DNA from: JBAVOR01 sp049692255
GTDB lineage: Bacteria > Babelota > Babeliae > Babelales > JACPOV01
DNA length: 64,000 nt
Direction of reading: 5' to 3'
Assembly: GCA_049692255.1 (NCBI GenBank)
Contig: JBAVOR010000006.1
Location: 1-64,000 of the forward strand
Position numbers and translations under genes: made by a program. Positions within the stretch are counted from its first letter, which is position 1, and each line of letters begins with the position of its first letter. Below the pieces are notes generated by a model that saw nothing but the letters and a program-made list of their open reading frames with translations, made no database searches and was not told the origin of the DNA. Positions 44,989 through 53,709 of the stretch are shown here, one piece after another.

Positions 44989-45690
44989 TTAAAGCGTAAG
45001 ATCAGATGGCATACTCTCTATTCTCTTTACCAAGCAAAAGAGAAGTAACGTATGTATTTCCTGAGCGCTCATATCATCATACATCCAATAATCCCACACA
45101 CGATTACTATACACCGTAATGCCATACACAACTGCAGCAATGACACTCAATAGACTAATCCCTGCGACAAATCCTGTAGCAGCAGCAAGCCATGTGAAAG
45201 TTAAAGGAATAGTAATGCTCCAGGTGATAGTGGCAATAGCCATAGGTACTGCAAGCATGGCACGCCACATATAGGGGGCATGCACCGACATACCTATAGC
45301 GCATAAAGCAGAAGTTGCTACCAGAGCATCACCAGTGATAAATAAAGCCATTAAAGGCAAAAACCCTTCAGTCCCTAAGTAAAGCACAAAATGAGGAGGC
45401 AAAATAAATGCAGCAAGCAACAACGCAAGAATGCGCTCATCTTTTTGATGAATTGAAATGTCGCCCGTGTTGTATGCTATATGCTCTGCACTTAAATCAA
45501 TTAAATGGCGTAACTGGCGCTGCGAAAGTGTCGCCAGAAAAGGCTGATTCTTTTTGATTGCTGCGATATTATCCGTTTTTATTGCGCGTTCAAGAAACAC
45601 AATGCTATCACTAGCTATGTGACTGCGATAGGCAGCTTGTACGTGTAGTGTCGTAAAAAACACTCCACAAAACAGTATTATTCTTTTCAT
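44989..45690 (-). CDS. Exported/membrane protein of unknown function
   Basis: A signal peptide is followed by a ~60-residue soluble part (residues 20-85) that resembles one ankyrin-like helix pair (ERAIKTDNIAAIKKNQPFLATL). Four to five transmembrane helices lie between ~88 and ~195, and a short soluble tail follows. AAGGGA precedes the ATG. No known family recognised. Confidence 0.65.
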   Translation of the reverse strand: MKRIILFCGVFFTTLHVQAAYRSHIASDSIVFLERAIKTDNIAAIKKNQPFLATLSQRQLRHLIDLSAEHIAYNTGDISIHQKDERILALLLAAFILPPHFVLYLGTEGFLPLMALFITGDALVATSALCAIGMSVHAPYMWRAMLAVPMAIATITWSITIPLTFTWLAAATGFVAGISLLSVIAAVVYGITVYSNRVWDYWMYDDMSAQEIHTLLLFCLVKRIESMPSDLTL

Positions 45691-45897
45691 AAATCCCTTA
45701 TCCCTATAATAATATCATATATATCGATAGTATAGATTCTATGAAATAAAGCAAATTGGACTCTTTTTTCATATTTGACTTATTATATTCATGACAAAAG
45801 TATACCAATACTCTGTCACTGCGTTATCTCATAAACTACGGAACGAATATACGACTTATTGCTGCGAAGAATAGGTATTGAGTCATTATATGGCCTG
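45691..45897. other. Intergenic stretch without recognisable gene
   Basis: It is AT-rich. I see no open frame worth reporting, no terminator and no RNA gene until the palindromic repeat and tRNA that follow. Promoter elements for the minus-strand gene at 45690 must lie here, but none is convincing. Confidence 0.5.
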
Positions 45898-45944
45898 CCA
45901 TACGAAGCTTGCCGAGCCAGTAGGCCCGGATAGGCGAAGTATGG
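45898..45944. repeat. Palindromic element at the tRNA-Ser 3' end
   Basis: The ends CCATAC and GTATGG are inverted, with a further partial inner pairing (GGCCT/AGGCC type sequences and CGAAG on both sides). The last bases supply the CCA that follows the tRNA acceptor stem. The layout resembles dispersed palindromic elements such as those of Rickettsia. Confidence 0.5.
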
Positions 45945-46034
45945 AGGAGAGAGTGGGATTCGAACCCACGATCCCAGTTTTAATGGGATAATCGCTTTCG
46001 AGACGACCGCATTCGACCACTCTGCCATCTCTCC
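45942..46034 (-). tRNA. tRNA-Ser (anticodon CGA)
   Basis: The acceptor stem GGAGAGA/TCTCTCC is perfect. The anticodon stem GTCGT/GCGAT closes the loop CTCGAAA, giving anticodon CGA for UCG codons. A long variable arm (CCCA/TGGG) identifies a class II tRNA, and the T arm is GTGGG-TTCGAAT-CCCAC. The discriminator is U rather than the more common G, followed by an encoded CCA. Confidence 0.92.
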
Positions 46035-46180
46035 ACAAAAACATGGATAGTATAGCAATTTTTTATCTATTTCACCATTCATTTACTCAAGCACGCACCA
46101 TCTTTTACGATTGACACACAGCGGCGAACCCAATACGCTAAACCGGTATACTGGCATCCTAAAATTTATCAGGAAATTGT

Positions 46181-47353
46181 ATGAACGAGATTGCACATCA
46201 TCAGCCATCTATCCAAGCCATTGTTCTTGCCGCAGGTAAATCAACCCGATTTAAAGGCAAAACTACCAAACTTTTAACCCCTCTTTGTGGCCAACCGATT
46301 ATCATGTATCTCACGCAACTGCTTGAATCGCTCGATATTGCTACTACGTTAGTCGTGGGGCATGAAGCAGCTGCTATTCAAACACTTGTTGGTGCACAAC
46401 ACAAAGCGGTCCAATTCGCGCAACAAACAGAACAGCGCGGAACAGGCCATGCTTTGAAGAGCTCAGAGCCACTGTGGCATGCAGATCATTTATTAATATT
46501 AAATGGCGATTGCCCGCTCATTCATGCCCATACGTTAAAATATTTAGCAACTACTCACGCACAAAATAATAATGCTGTCACTTTCGTCACTGCACATCAC
46601 CCCAATCCTTTCAATGCCTATGGCCGCGTGATCAAAAAAAACAAACGAATCTCTATTGTTGAAGCGCGCGATTTGCCCGATGATCCTACGAAATATGATA
46701 CGGTTAATGCAGGCATCTATATTATGCAAACCGCTTTTTTAAAGAAATACATGCATCTGCTGGGCACCAACAATGCTGCGCAGGAATATTATATTACTGA
46801 TCTGGTTGGCATAGCACAAAACCAGGGTCTCCGCGTTGGCACGATAAGCGCGTCGTTTGATGAAATTTGTGGTATTAATACGCTACCAGAACTAATGCGC
46901 GCCGAACAAGTGCAACGTTCGCGCATTATCTATAATCATATTGAAAATGGGGTCATATTTCGTTCAACCGATGTGTATATCGACACGCCAGTAACCATAC
47001 AGCCGGGAACTGTTGTAGGTGCAGGTGTGCATCTTTTGGGCAACAGTACTATTGGCCAAGAGGCGGTGCTAGCCCCTTACTGCATTGTCGAAAATAGCAC
47101 CATTGCTGATAATGTTACCGTACATGAACAAACCATAATTAAACATAGTCGCGTTGAAGCGCATGCGGCTGTTGGCCCATTTGCATTCGTAACACGCAGC
47201 ACCATTGATGCACATGAAACAGTCAAAAGTTTTGTGTCAGTTGCAAATGATCGCGTCGGCACTGTATCAAATACGACAGTTCACGCCGAATCGCTCGTAC
47301 AAGCGCCCGAAGTTACCCTTGCACAAACACAGCGCGTGCAGTTGAACAGTTAA
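46181..47353 (+). CDS. glmU: GlmU-type UDP-GlcNAc pyrophosphorylase with shortened acetyltransferase domain
   Basis: The N-terminal uridylyltransferase domain is intact: LAAGKSTRFKGKTTKLL (17-33), GTGHAL near 88, NGDCPLI near 108 and YGRV with VNAGIYI. A left-handed beta-helix of hexapeptide repeats starts near 255. Family members reach ~450 residues; this one has 390. The region holding the acetyl-transfer residues (RPG arginine, K in FVE-x-K, H in GHLTYLGD) is missing or replaced (FAFVTRS, SFVSVANDRVG). I infer that it makes UDP-GlcNAc from GlcNAc-1-P but cannot acetylate GlcN-1-P. The first step would then need another enzyme or host GlcNAc-1-P. Confidence 0.85.
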   Translation: MNEIAHHQPSIQAIVLAAGKSTRFKGKTTKLLTPLCGQPIIMYLTQLLESLDIATTLVVGHEAAAIQTLVGAQHKAVQFAQQTEQRGTGHALKSSEPLWHADHLLILNGDCPLIHAHTLKYLATTHAQNNNAVTFVTAHHPNPFNAYGRVIKKNKRISIVEARDLPDDPTKYDTVNAGIYIMQTAFLKKYMHLLGTNNAAQEYYITDLVGIAQNQGLRVGTISASFDEICGINTLPELMRAEQVQRSRIIYNHIENGVIFRSTDVYIDTPVTIQPGTVVGAGVHLLGNSTIGQEAVLAPYCIVENSTIADNVTVHEQTIIKHSRVEAHAAVGPFAFVTRSTIDAHETVKSFVSVANDRVGTVSNTTVHAESLVQAPEVTLAQTQRVQLNS

Positions 47354-47371
47354 GAAGTAAAGGAATAGAGC

Positions 47372-48610
47372 GTGATTCGTTTTATTCATACTGCTGATAT
47401 TCATTACGGTATGGAAAATTATGGTAAAATTGACGCTGCAACCGGCATTCATTCACGATTGCTCGATTTCGATCGTGCGTTTAACTTTTGCGTTGATACC
47501 GCCATTAACCAAAACGTTGATTTCTTTTTAATTGCTGGTGATGCATACAAAACAACAAACCCCAGTCCAACACAGCAGCGATTATTTTTTAATGCACTGT
47601 TTCGGCTGCATGCAGCACAGATTCCGGTTGTCATTATTATCGGCAATCACGACAATCCGCTCAGCTTTGGCAAGGCCTCAACACTCGATATTTTAGCAGA
47701 TATTCCCCTGCTCACTTTTCATGTAATGAGCAAACCGCGTGCGTTAACATTGCAAACCAAAAGCGGGCCAGTCAACATTGTAGGTATTCCTTGGCCGACG
47801 CGAAATACGATTGCCTTATCAGACAATTTCGGTTGGCAATCTATCCACGAGTTGAATGAAAAAATTACTCATGCGGTCAATACACTCATCAAACAACTTG
47901 CTCAAGAACTCGACCCGGCCTTACCGGCTGTACTCACTGCCCATCTAACCGTCAGCTCTGGTATATTTTCTGGTTCAGAAAAGCGGGCAATCTATGGGCA
48001 TGATCCATTGTTTTTACCATCAGATCTCGCTATTGCACCATTCGATTACGTGGCACTCGGTCACCTACACCGGTACCAACAGTTAAATCCAGACAATTAT
48101 CCACCAATCGTATATTCAGGCTCTCCGGAACGGATCGATTTTGGTGAACGCAAAGAACAAAAGGGATTCTGTTTAGTATCAATAGAAAACAAAAAGGCCG
48201 CCGTTACATTTATCGAAACGCCTCAGCGACCATTCGTACAACTGGAACTCACGTTAGAATCGGGTACTATTTCCCAAACACAACAGATTATACAAGCACT
48301 CAGCCGCTATACGCTTGATGATGCAATTGTAAAAATTATTTACCACGTGCCTGCTCAGTTAAAAGATACGGTTGATATTCAAGCCGTGCAAAAGGCGTGT
48401 GCCCCAGCCCATGATCTGATTGGCATTATCCCCGTACATGCACCAAAACAACGGGTCGCCCGCACTGCATTGCGCGTTGATATGGATTTTGAAAAGTTAC
48501 TCGACAGTTATTTGATACAAAAAAATGAATCGGTTGAACGGCGACAACAATTGATCAAACGCGCGTTAGAAATTCAACAAGAGTTAGCTGATGAACGGGA
48601 AGAAGCGTAG
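47372..48610 (+). CDS. sbcD: DNA repair exonuclease of the SbcD/Mre11 family
   Basis: The metallophosphoesterase motifs are in order: HTADIHYG (6-13), AGDAYK near 55, GNHD near 91, TAHLT near 190 and GHLHRY near 226. SbcD works with the SbcC ATPase on hairpins and blocked ends. The length of 412 is normal. The start is GTG with GGAATAGAG upstream, 19 bp after glmU. sbcC does not follow in this window, unlike in most genomes. Confidence 0.88.
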   Translation: MIRFIHTADIHYGMENYGKIDAATGIHSRLLDFDRAFNFCVDTAINQNVDFFLIAGDAYKTTNPSPTQQRLFFNALFRLHAAQIPVVIIIGNHDNPLSFGKASTLDILADIPLLTFHVMSKPRALTLQTKSGPVNIVGIPWPTRNTIALSDNFGWQSIHELNEKITHAVNTLIKQLAQELDPALPAVLTAHLTVSSGIFSGSEKRAIYGHDPLFLPSDLAIAPFDYVALGHLHRYQQLNPDNYPPIVYSGSPERIDFGERKEQKGFCLVSIENKKAAVTFIETPQRPFVQLELTLESGTISQTQQIIQALSRYTLDDAIVKIIYHVPAQLKDTVDIQAVQKACAPAHDLIGIIPVHAPKQRVARTALRVDMDFEKLLDSYLIQKNESVERRQQLIKRALEIQQELADEREEA

Positions 48611-48611
48611 G

Positions 48612-49736
48612 CTACTCTACCCAATCTTTTATTTGCGCCATCAAATCTTTGCATACACCAATCTTCTTAAAATATGCCGCTATAGCCATCTGTTCTGGCT
48701 GATAAGGCAGAGGAAGAACCGTAATGTGTCTTGAGCTATTTTTAAGATCCAATACGATACGACCAAGCCACTGCTTACTTTTGTTAAAAAACAGATAGCC
48801 TCTAGTGACACTTCTGTTTAATGCAATCACCGGCTCTGCAGCATCAATAGAATGTATCTGATCAGGGTGATTAAAAGGGAAAATAATAATTTTTTTATCG
48901 ATAGGCATGGCTATGTACAATGCATCATTAGAAATACCCAAATAATCTCCTGGCATCTTTTCAATTGCATATCCTTGTTCATTCTTGAGACAGGGAAAAA
49001 ATCTGTTCGTAGCAGTTAATCGTGAGTATTTGCTCAGATCATCTTGCGTGACAAATTGCCGTTCGAAGATTTTCTTAGCTATCGTGTCAGTAATAGAAAT
49101 AGCGTTATTACTCATGCCCTTAGCAAGCAATTGCGTTACTCCTAACGTACCATTTTTCATGAACCATTCAACTCCATCCGTGGTAAAGGTTCGCGTAAGA
49201 TATACAATCTTTTGCTGATTGGCTGACCAACCTAAAGAACAAACTCCTTGCCAATACTTTTGGTTTAACCAAGGGCACGGTGATTTATATACTGTCTGAC
49301 ACTCAGGTGATGTATATACTGTCCGAAATTCACTCCATAGTAGCCAACTCGGTTTTTTACAAACAGTAAGCTCCCCGCACATATTCGTAGCTAAGCGAAA
49401 AATAGGGCTTTCTATATTCAAGCAGCAATAGCCGAAATTTACTGGAACTCGTGCAATACTCTCCAGACTGTAAGAAAGGCATTGCAATTGCATGTACTCA
49501 AGTTTCTTTTTAAACTCTTCTTCTGTTTCATACGATGCATACTCAACGATAATTTTCTGTATATCAGATGGCAAAAAAACTGTGCGCAAAAGCAGTTTTT
49601 GATTATCAGATAACTGATTAATTTTTTCAGTATCAAACGATGTAGCTGAATAATCCTTGAACGTAGTTAATTCTAGCGCGGTATCTGACGCAGATACTAT
49701 GCAATTGAACAGAACCAAAACAATCATTACATACAT
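48612..49736 (-). CDS. Secreted F-box-like protein, paralogue 1
   Basis: A short signal peptide (MYVMIVLVLFNCIVSAS) is followed near residue 55 by LPSDIQKIIVEYASYETEEE, which fits the core of an F-box or F-box-like helix pair (LPxDIxxxI). The rest (~290 residues) is beta-rich and cysteine-containing, with SLGWSANQQKIVYLTR resembling a WD/propeller strand. The C-terminus IGVCKDLMAQIKDW is shared with the next gene. It starts directly after the stop of paralogue 2, with GGAAG as ribosome-binding site. A host-directed role via SCF ligases is an inference. Confidence 0.72.
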   Translation of the reverse strand: MYVMIVLVLFNCIVSASDTALELTTFKDYSATSFDTEKINQLSDNQKLLLRTVFLPSDIQKIIVEYASYETEEEFKKKLEYMQLQCLSYSLESIARVPVNFGYCCLNIESPIFRLATNMCGELTVCKKPSWLLWSEFRTVYTSPECQTVYKSPCPWLNQKYWQGVCSLGWSANQQKIVYLTRTFTTDGVEWFMKNGTLGVTQLLAKGMSNNAISITDTIAKKIFERQFVTQDDLSKYSRLTATNRFFPCLKNEQGYAIEKMPGDYLGISNDALYIAMPIDKKIIIFPFNHPDQIHSIDAAEPVIALNRSVTRGYLFFNKSKQWLGRIVLDLKNSSRHITVLPLPYQPEQMAIAAYFKKIGVCKDLMAQIKDWVE

Positions 49737-50804
49737 TTATAACTTCCAATCTTTTACCTGTGCCATCACATCTTTACATACCCCAATACGGGCAAAGTAT
49801 TCAGGTATAGTGAGCAATTCTTCTTTGTGCGGTAAGGGATACATAGTAATATTGCGCGACTTAGTTTTTTCATCCAACACCAGATGCGCAAGCATGGTAT
49901 TAGTTTGATTAAAATAAAGGTAGGGAGTACAAACATCTTTTATTCCCATCAGATCTCCAGATACCTGCTCGTCTTCAATAGTGTATGTCTCGTGAAACTT
50001 AGATGCTGAAAAAACGGTTATTTTCTTATAGCTTGCAACTGCTACTTTTTTCCCCACATTCGATACGCCCATCAAATAATTCGGCGCTTGTTCAACAATA
50101 TCTCCATCACCTTCTCCAGAATTCTGCGCAGTAAAGACTGTTTTAGCAAGTGTTCTGTCAACAGGGATAATTGAAGTGGTTCTTTTACCAGGAGTAAGGC
50201 ACGTAATTCCTATAACTGCATTCGTTACCCGTTTTTTCTTAATTTTCTTTTCTTGCACATGAAACGCCAGTGATGATCCGTTCGGTGACAATCCCATTCC
50301 TGCCATCCATGCCCCTATACCAGCATCTATTCCTAACCAAACGTTCAGTTTTTCCCATCTATTTTGTGGAGCTTCTCTTGTGAACTGGTGGTCATAGAAC
50401 GTCAGCGGCAATCCATACCAATTTTTATGATACAAGAGGTGACACACATTATAGTGAAGATAGGCACGACAGCTAAAAGATGGCATTTGGAGACTAGATA
50501 TGCTCTGCTGCTGCCATTTTATGGTGTTAGAATAAGCACGAGTTGCATATTCAACCGTTGGCAAACACAACTTCTCAAGCTTCTTTCTAAACTCTTCTTT
50601 CGTTTCATACCGTACATACGAAACAATTATTTTTTGTATATCTAAGGGCAAAGAAACGAGAAGCGCTAACAACTGCCGCTCAGACAGATTCGATCTATCA
50701 GAAAATTCTGTCAGTTCTATTTCATTGGCTTTCTGCTGCGCTCCCTCAATACACAGGCTATGAGTAAGCAAACAAAACAATACTGTGCTTACTATTGAAT
50801 TCAT
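49737..50804 (-). CDS. Secreted F-box-like protein, paralogue 2
   Basis: I start at ATG 50804 (GAGAGG upstream and a signal peptide MNSIVSTVLFCLLTHSLC). LPLDIQKIIVSYVRYETKEE near residue 55 is the F-box-like helix. The beta-rich part includes GLSPNGSSLAFHV, a propeller-like strand motif, and repeated ITVFSAS-type strands. It ends IGVCKDVMAQVKDW. It shares about the same layout and length as the following gene, so the pair is a tandem duplication in one transcription unit. Confidence 0.74.
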   Translation of the reverse strand: MNSIVSTVLFCLLTHSLCIEGAQQKANEIELTEFSDRSNLSERQLLALLVSLPLDIQKIIVSYVRYETKEEFRKKLEKLCLPTVEYATRAYSNTIKWQQQSISSLQMPSFSCRAYLHYNVCHLLYHKNWYGLPLTFYDHQFTREAPQNRWEKLNVWLGIDAGIGAWMAGMGLSPNGSSLAFHVQEKKIKKKRVTNAVIGITCLTPGKRTTSIIPVDRTLAKTVFTAQNSGEGDGDIVEQAPNYLMGVSNVGKKVAVASYKKITVFSASKFHETYTIEDEQVSGDLMGIKDVCTPYLYFNQTNTMLAHLVLDEKTKSRNITMYPLPHKEELLTIPEYFARIGVCKDVMAQVKDWKL

Positions 50805-50836
50805 TGAGCACCTCTCACAAAAATTACCGATTTGCA

Positions 50837-51682
50837 TTACTGCATGTATACAATAGTGGCACCATCGAGTAATTTTGTACGATATTCGCTCAACAACTGT
50901 TCGAACTTTGGCTTGCGTAGAATTTCAGCAATTTTTTTGTATCGTTTTGCTAAGGGCACACATCGTTCTGCCTTTTTATTCAGCAAACGATAAAGATAGA
51001 GGGTGCGGGGGCCATCGACCGTTAAAATATCACCAATATCAAGCGATGGGAGTGTTGCTAAATCAGCAACAAGTTCACTTTTTTTCACCCAATACCCAGC
51101 AGACCATTCGACAGATAATCGGTCACCTCCTTCAACATACGCCGTAACCTGCCTTTTTAATTCTTCTCGTTCAGTCGTGTCAATAAAGGGCATACTTGCC
51201 GTTTCCAGTAAAAACGCGGGTTCTTTAACAATGGGGTGTGCGTTGTAATACGCAACCACTTCATCTTCGGTGATGAGTAAGTTTTGCATAATCTGGTGTT
51301 CAGTCATCGCATTAACTGCGTACATCAAACGGAACTGTTCGAACCCTTCAGCGTACGTGTACCCTTCTTGTGCGAATATCGTTTCTTCATCACCCGGTTT
51401 TAATCCAAAACCTTGCAACACTCTACGCAAATGCGCTTTTACTACGGTATCATCGATAGGCATCTTGACCCGTAATGCATCTTGAAAAATAAGCTCTTCA
51501 CTAATAAGATCGTCGAGCTTTCTCATGCGTCCATCAATACCCCGCCGCTTGTATTCCAATTGCGTAAAAATACGGGACCGCTCAGGACCATGCACTACGG
51601 CGGCAACACGGTTAACCAATAGACGCTCTGCCTGCACACAAACAGGATGAATGATTAAAAGAAGTAATAATAAATGCTTCAT
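50837..51682 (-). CDS. SurA-like periplasmic chaperone
   Basis: A signal peptide (ending CVQA) is followed by a SurA N-terminal-like helical domain (residues ~20-150): VNRVAAVVHG, LDDLISEELIFQDA and EGYTYAEGFEQFRL. A short, degenerate parvulin-like region follows (LLETASMPFID, ~165-235), and a helical C-terminus returns to the chaperone core. SurA escorts outer-membrane proteins. The 281-residue length is shorter than E. coli SurA (428), in line with one rotamase domain. It follows a terminator and is upstream of the F-box-like pair. Confidence 0.72.
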   Translation of the reverse strand: MKHLLLLLLIIHPVCVQAERLLVNRVAAVVHGPERSRIFTQLEYKRRGIDGRMRKLDDLISEELIFQDALRVKMPIDDTVVKAHLRRVLQGFGLKPGDEETIFAQEGYTYAEGFEQFRLMYAVNAMTEHQIMQNLLITEDEVVAYYNAHPIVKEPAFLLETASMPFIDTTEREELKRQVTAYVEGGDRLSVEWSAGYWVKKSELVADLATLPSLDIGDILTVDGPRTLYLYRLLNKKAERCVPLAKRYKKIAEILRKPKFEQLLSEYRTKLLDGATIVYMQ

Positions 51683-51718
51683 GCAAACACCAACTCCACA
51701 AAAAAGATATGATTAGCA

Positions 51719-51756
51719 AAAAGGGATTTACTACTGATCAGTGGTAAATCCCTTTT
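51719..51756 (-). terminator. Strong bidirectional intrinsic terminator
   Basis: A 13-bp perfect outer stem (AAAAGGGATTTAC/GTAAATCCCTTTT) continues after one mismatch with ACT/AGT around GATC. A and T runs flank it on both sides. It lies 53 bp after the stop of the lipoprotein foldase gene on the minus strand. Confidence 0.88.
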
Positions 51757-51808
51757 ATTAACAGAATACTGCTTTTATATAATCACAGCAATGGCTTATC
51801 GAGCAGTG

Positions 51809-52822
51809 TTAAAAAGTAGCTCCTTTAGAAGAAGATTCTTTTTCCTCTTCTTTCATTGCTTGTTCACGTAATTGAGAAAGATCAACTTCGCATTGTTTTT
51901 CTTTGTCATCAAAATATTTAGTATTTTCAACTACGTTCAGTTCTTTCTTAATTTGTTCAATACCTTTCGTGAACAGTTCTTGCATACGCAACTGTTGTTT
52001 GATCTCTTCTTTGAGTTCATCAAATGGACGATATTTGGTTGGCTCTTTGCTCAACGCTTGCACCACCCAACTCTTTGCTCCTCTGACCAGTTCTACCGAA
52101 GGGAAAGTTTTTACTGCTTCCAGTTTTTCACGTACTGCATTTTCTACTTCGGAGCTCTTAAGCTTTTTAACCGTTAGTTTCATATCTTTCGCTATCGATT
52201 CAAAGTTTGCACCAGCAACTTTTACTTTGTCGTAAAATGCTTTTGCATCTTCTGCTTTATCAAAGCTCACCCCTTGTGCATTAACGCCACCACGAGACAA
52301 GATAAGCGGTTGTACTTTATCTTTATTTTCATTATACCATGCTAATGCTTGTGCATCGGTAACTACGAGATTCGCTTTTTTAGGGTACTCTTCTTGGAAA
52401 TATTTGAGTGCTAATTGACGCTTAAGGAGCTCTGTTCCTTTTTTCAGATCTTCTTGGTATGTCGCCGATTTATCGATGCCATTTTTTGCTATGTATTCTT
52501 CTAAAATAACTTCTATGCTGTAATTTTGGCACAATTCACGTTCTGCACGCGGCATAATTGAAAGAATCTGTTTAAATTGTGGCTGCATTTTAACAATATC
52601 CGCAACATATGCTTCATATTGCGCTACTGTAATTTTAGGCCTGCCATCTATAGTTAACAGTACATCAGAGCTTATTACTTTTGATCCTGGAGCTGTCGAT
52701 TCTGTTGCAGCACTGGTTGACGCCTGAGAAGATGCCTCAGTTGCCTTTTGCCCTAACTCACAGCTGGGAAGCATACACAATGCAGGGACAAGAATAGAGA
52801 GTGTAAGTACGCGATTCTTCAT
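51809..52822 (-). CDS. PrsA/SurA-like foldase lipoprotein
   Basis: I start at ATG 52822: AAAGGAT lies upstream and a lipoprotein signal follows, with lipobox LPSC (residues ~18-21). The 32 codons further upstream have no such features. After a Ser/Thr/Ala linker comes a SurA_N-like helical part with VAQYEAYVADIVK and LKRQLALKYFQEEY. A parvulin-like middle follows (~190-290), and a charged C-terminal helix rich in Glu and Lys closes the protein. It is likely anchored at a membrane facing the periplasm. The proline isomerase active site is not clearly preserved. Confidence 0.75.
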   Translation of the reverse strand: MKNRVLTLSILVPALCMLPSCELGQKATEASSQASTSAATESTAPGSKVISSDVLLTIDGRPKITVAQYEAYVADIVKMQPQFKQILSIMPRAERELCQNYSIEVILEEYIAKNGIDKSATYQEDLKKGTELLKRQLALKYFQEEYPKKANLVVTDAQALAWYNENKDKVQPLILSRGGVNAQGVSFDKAEDAKAFYDKVKVAGANFESIAKDMKLTVKKLKSSEVENAVREKLEAVKTFPSVELVRGAKSWVVQALSKEPTKYRPFDELKEEIKQQLRMQELFTKGIEQIKKELNVVENTKYFDDKEKQCEVDLSQLREQAMKEEEKESSSKGATF

Positions 52823-52979
52823 GCAAATCCTTTCTTTGCCAATGACGATACAATAGATCAACAAAAACTTGAAAAGTATTCTAACATAGGACACCAGTTT
52901 ATGCAAAGATACACTCAATACGAGCTCTAGATAGATTAAAGCAGAATGATACGTCAGGCGTTATTGCAAGAGATTGGTC

Positions 52980-53636
52980 TTATATCACTCGACACAGCAC
53001 CGCACCATACAATTGCGCTGGCTTTGCGCGATATATTACTTTAGCCACTGCACGTAACGTAGCACCAGTAGTCATAAGATCATCGACAATGAGAATCCTT
53101 TTACCCTGTACCATAGCAGCATCTACCGATAGCTCGAACGCATCTGCCACATTCGTACCCCGCTTTTCTAGATTCAATGTTGCTTGTAACGCGGTACGCT
53201 TTTTTCTTTTAACCGCATGTACTACTGGTCTGCCACTGAGGGCACTTAACTGTTGCGCAATGAGTATACTTTGGTTAAAGCCACGCCATGCGTAACGAGT
53301 CCAATGTAAGGGAATAGGAACAATATAATCAAACTCAAGCAATTGCATGACTGGCATACGGCTCATCAGCTGTGCCATCTGTGTTGCAGCAAGTGAATTA
53401 TTCCAATGTTTTGCCATAATAAGGCATCGTAATGGCTCCTGATAGTTTCCAACAGCAAATACTGGCATATGCACAGACTCGCGAATGCGCACCAGTTCAG
53501 ATACTATCGGTTCAACCTTTGCAGCACAGTGCACACAGAAAATCACCTCTTCTGTTGCCACAAAGGCTCGGCAAAAGGGGCAAAAAGGAGGGAAAAGCAG
53601 GTGCAAGATAGTTTTATAGATACGTTGTATTAACAT
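52980..53636 (-). CDS. comF: ComF-family phosphoribosyltransferase-like protein
   Basis: An N-terminal zinc ribbon (FCPFC near residue 20 and FCVHC near 36) precedes a type I PRTase domain. Its PRPP loop is ILIVDDLMTTGAT near 185-197, and GFNQSILIAQQL precedes it. ComF proteins support DNA uptake or handling of single-stranded DNA. I take ATG 53636 as start; a TTG at 53666 also opens the frame but coincides with a TTGACA that could be a -35 box. The gene stands alone. Confidence 0.85.
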   Translation of the reverse strand: MLIQRIYKTILHLLFPPFCPFCRAFVATEEVIFCVHCAAKVEPIVSELVRIRESVHMPVFAVGNYQEPLRCLIMAKHWNNSLAATQMAQLMSRMPVMQLLEFDYIVPIPLHWTRYAWRGFNQSILIAQQLSALSGRPVVHAVKRKKRTALQATLNLEKRGTNVADAFELSVDAAMVQGKRILIVDDLMTTGATLRAVAKVIYRAKPAQLYGAVLCRVI

Positions 53637-53709
53637 ACGCTTATTTATTGATATACTATGTGTCAATTAAAAAGAACAATGCTTGGTCTTTAAGGGCTTA
53701 TAAAATTGA

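Noticed and set aside
45816..46082. An 88-codon minus-strand frame over the tRNA-Ser region
   Set aside because: Its protein-like sequence (MAEWSNAVVSK, GSWVRIPLSP) is the well-known false translation of a tRNA-Ser gene.
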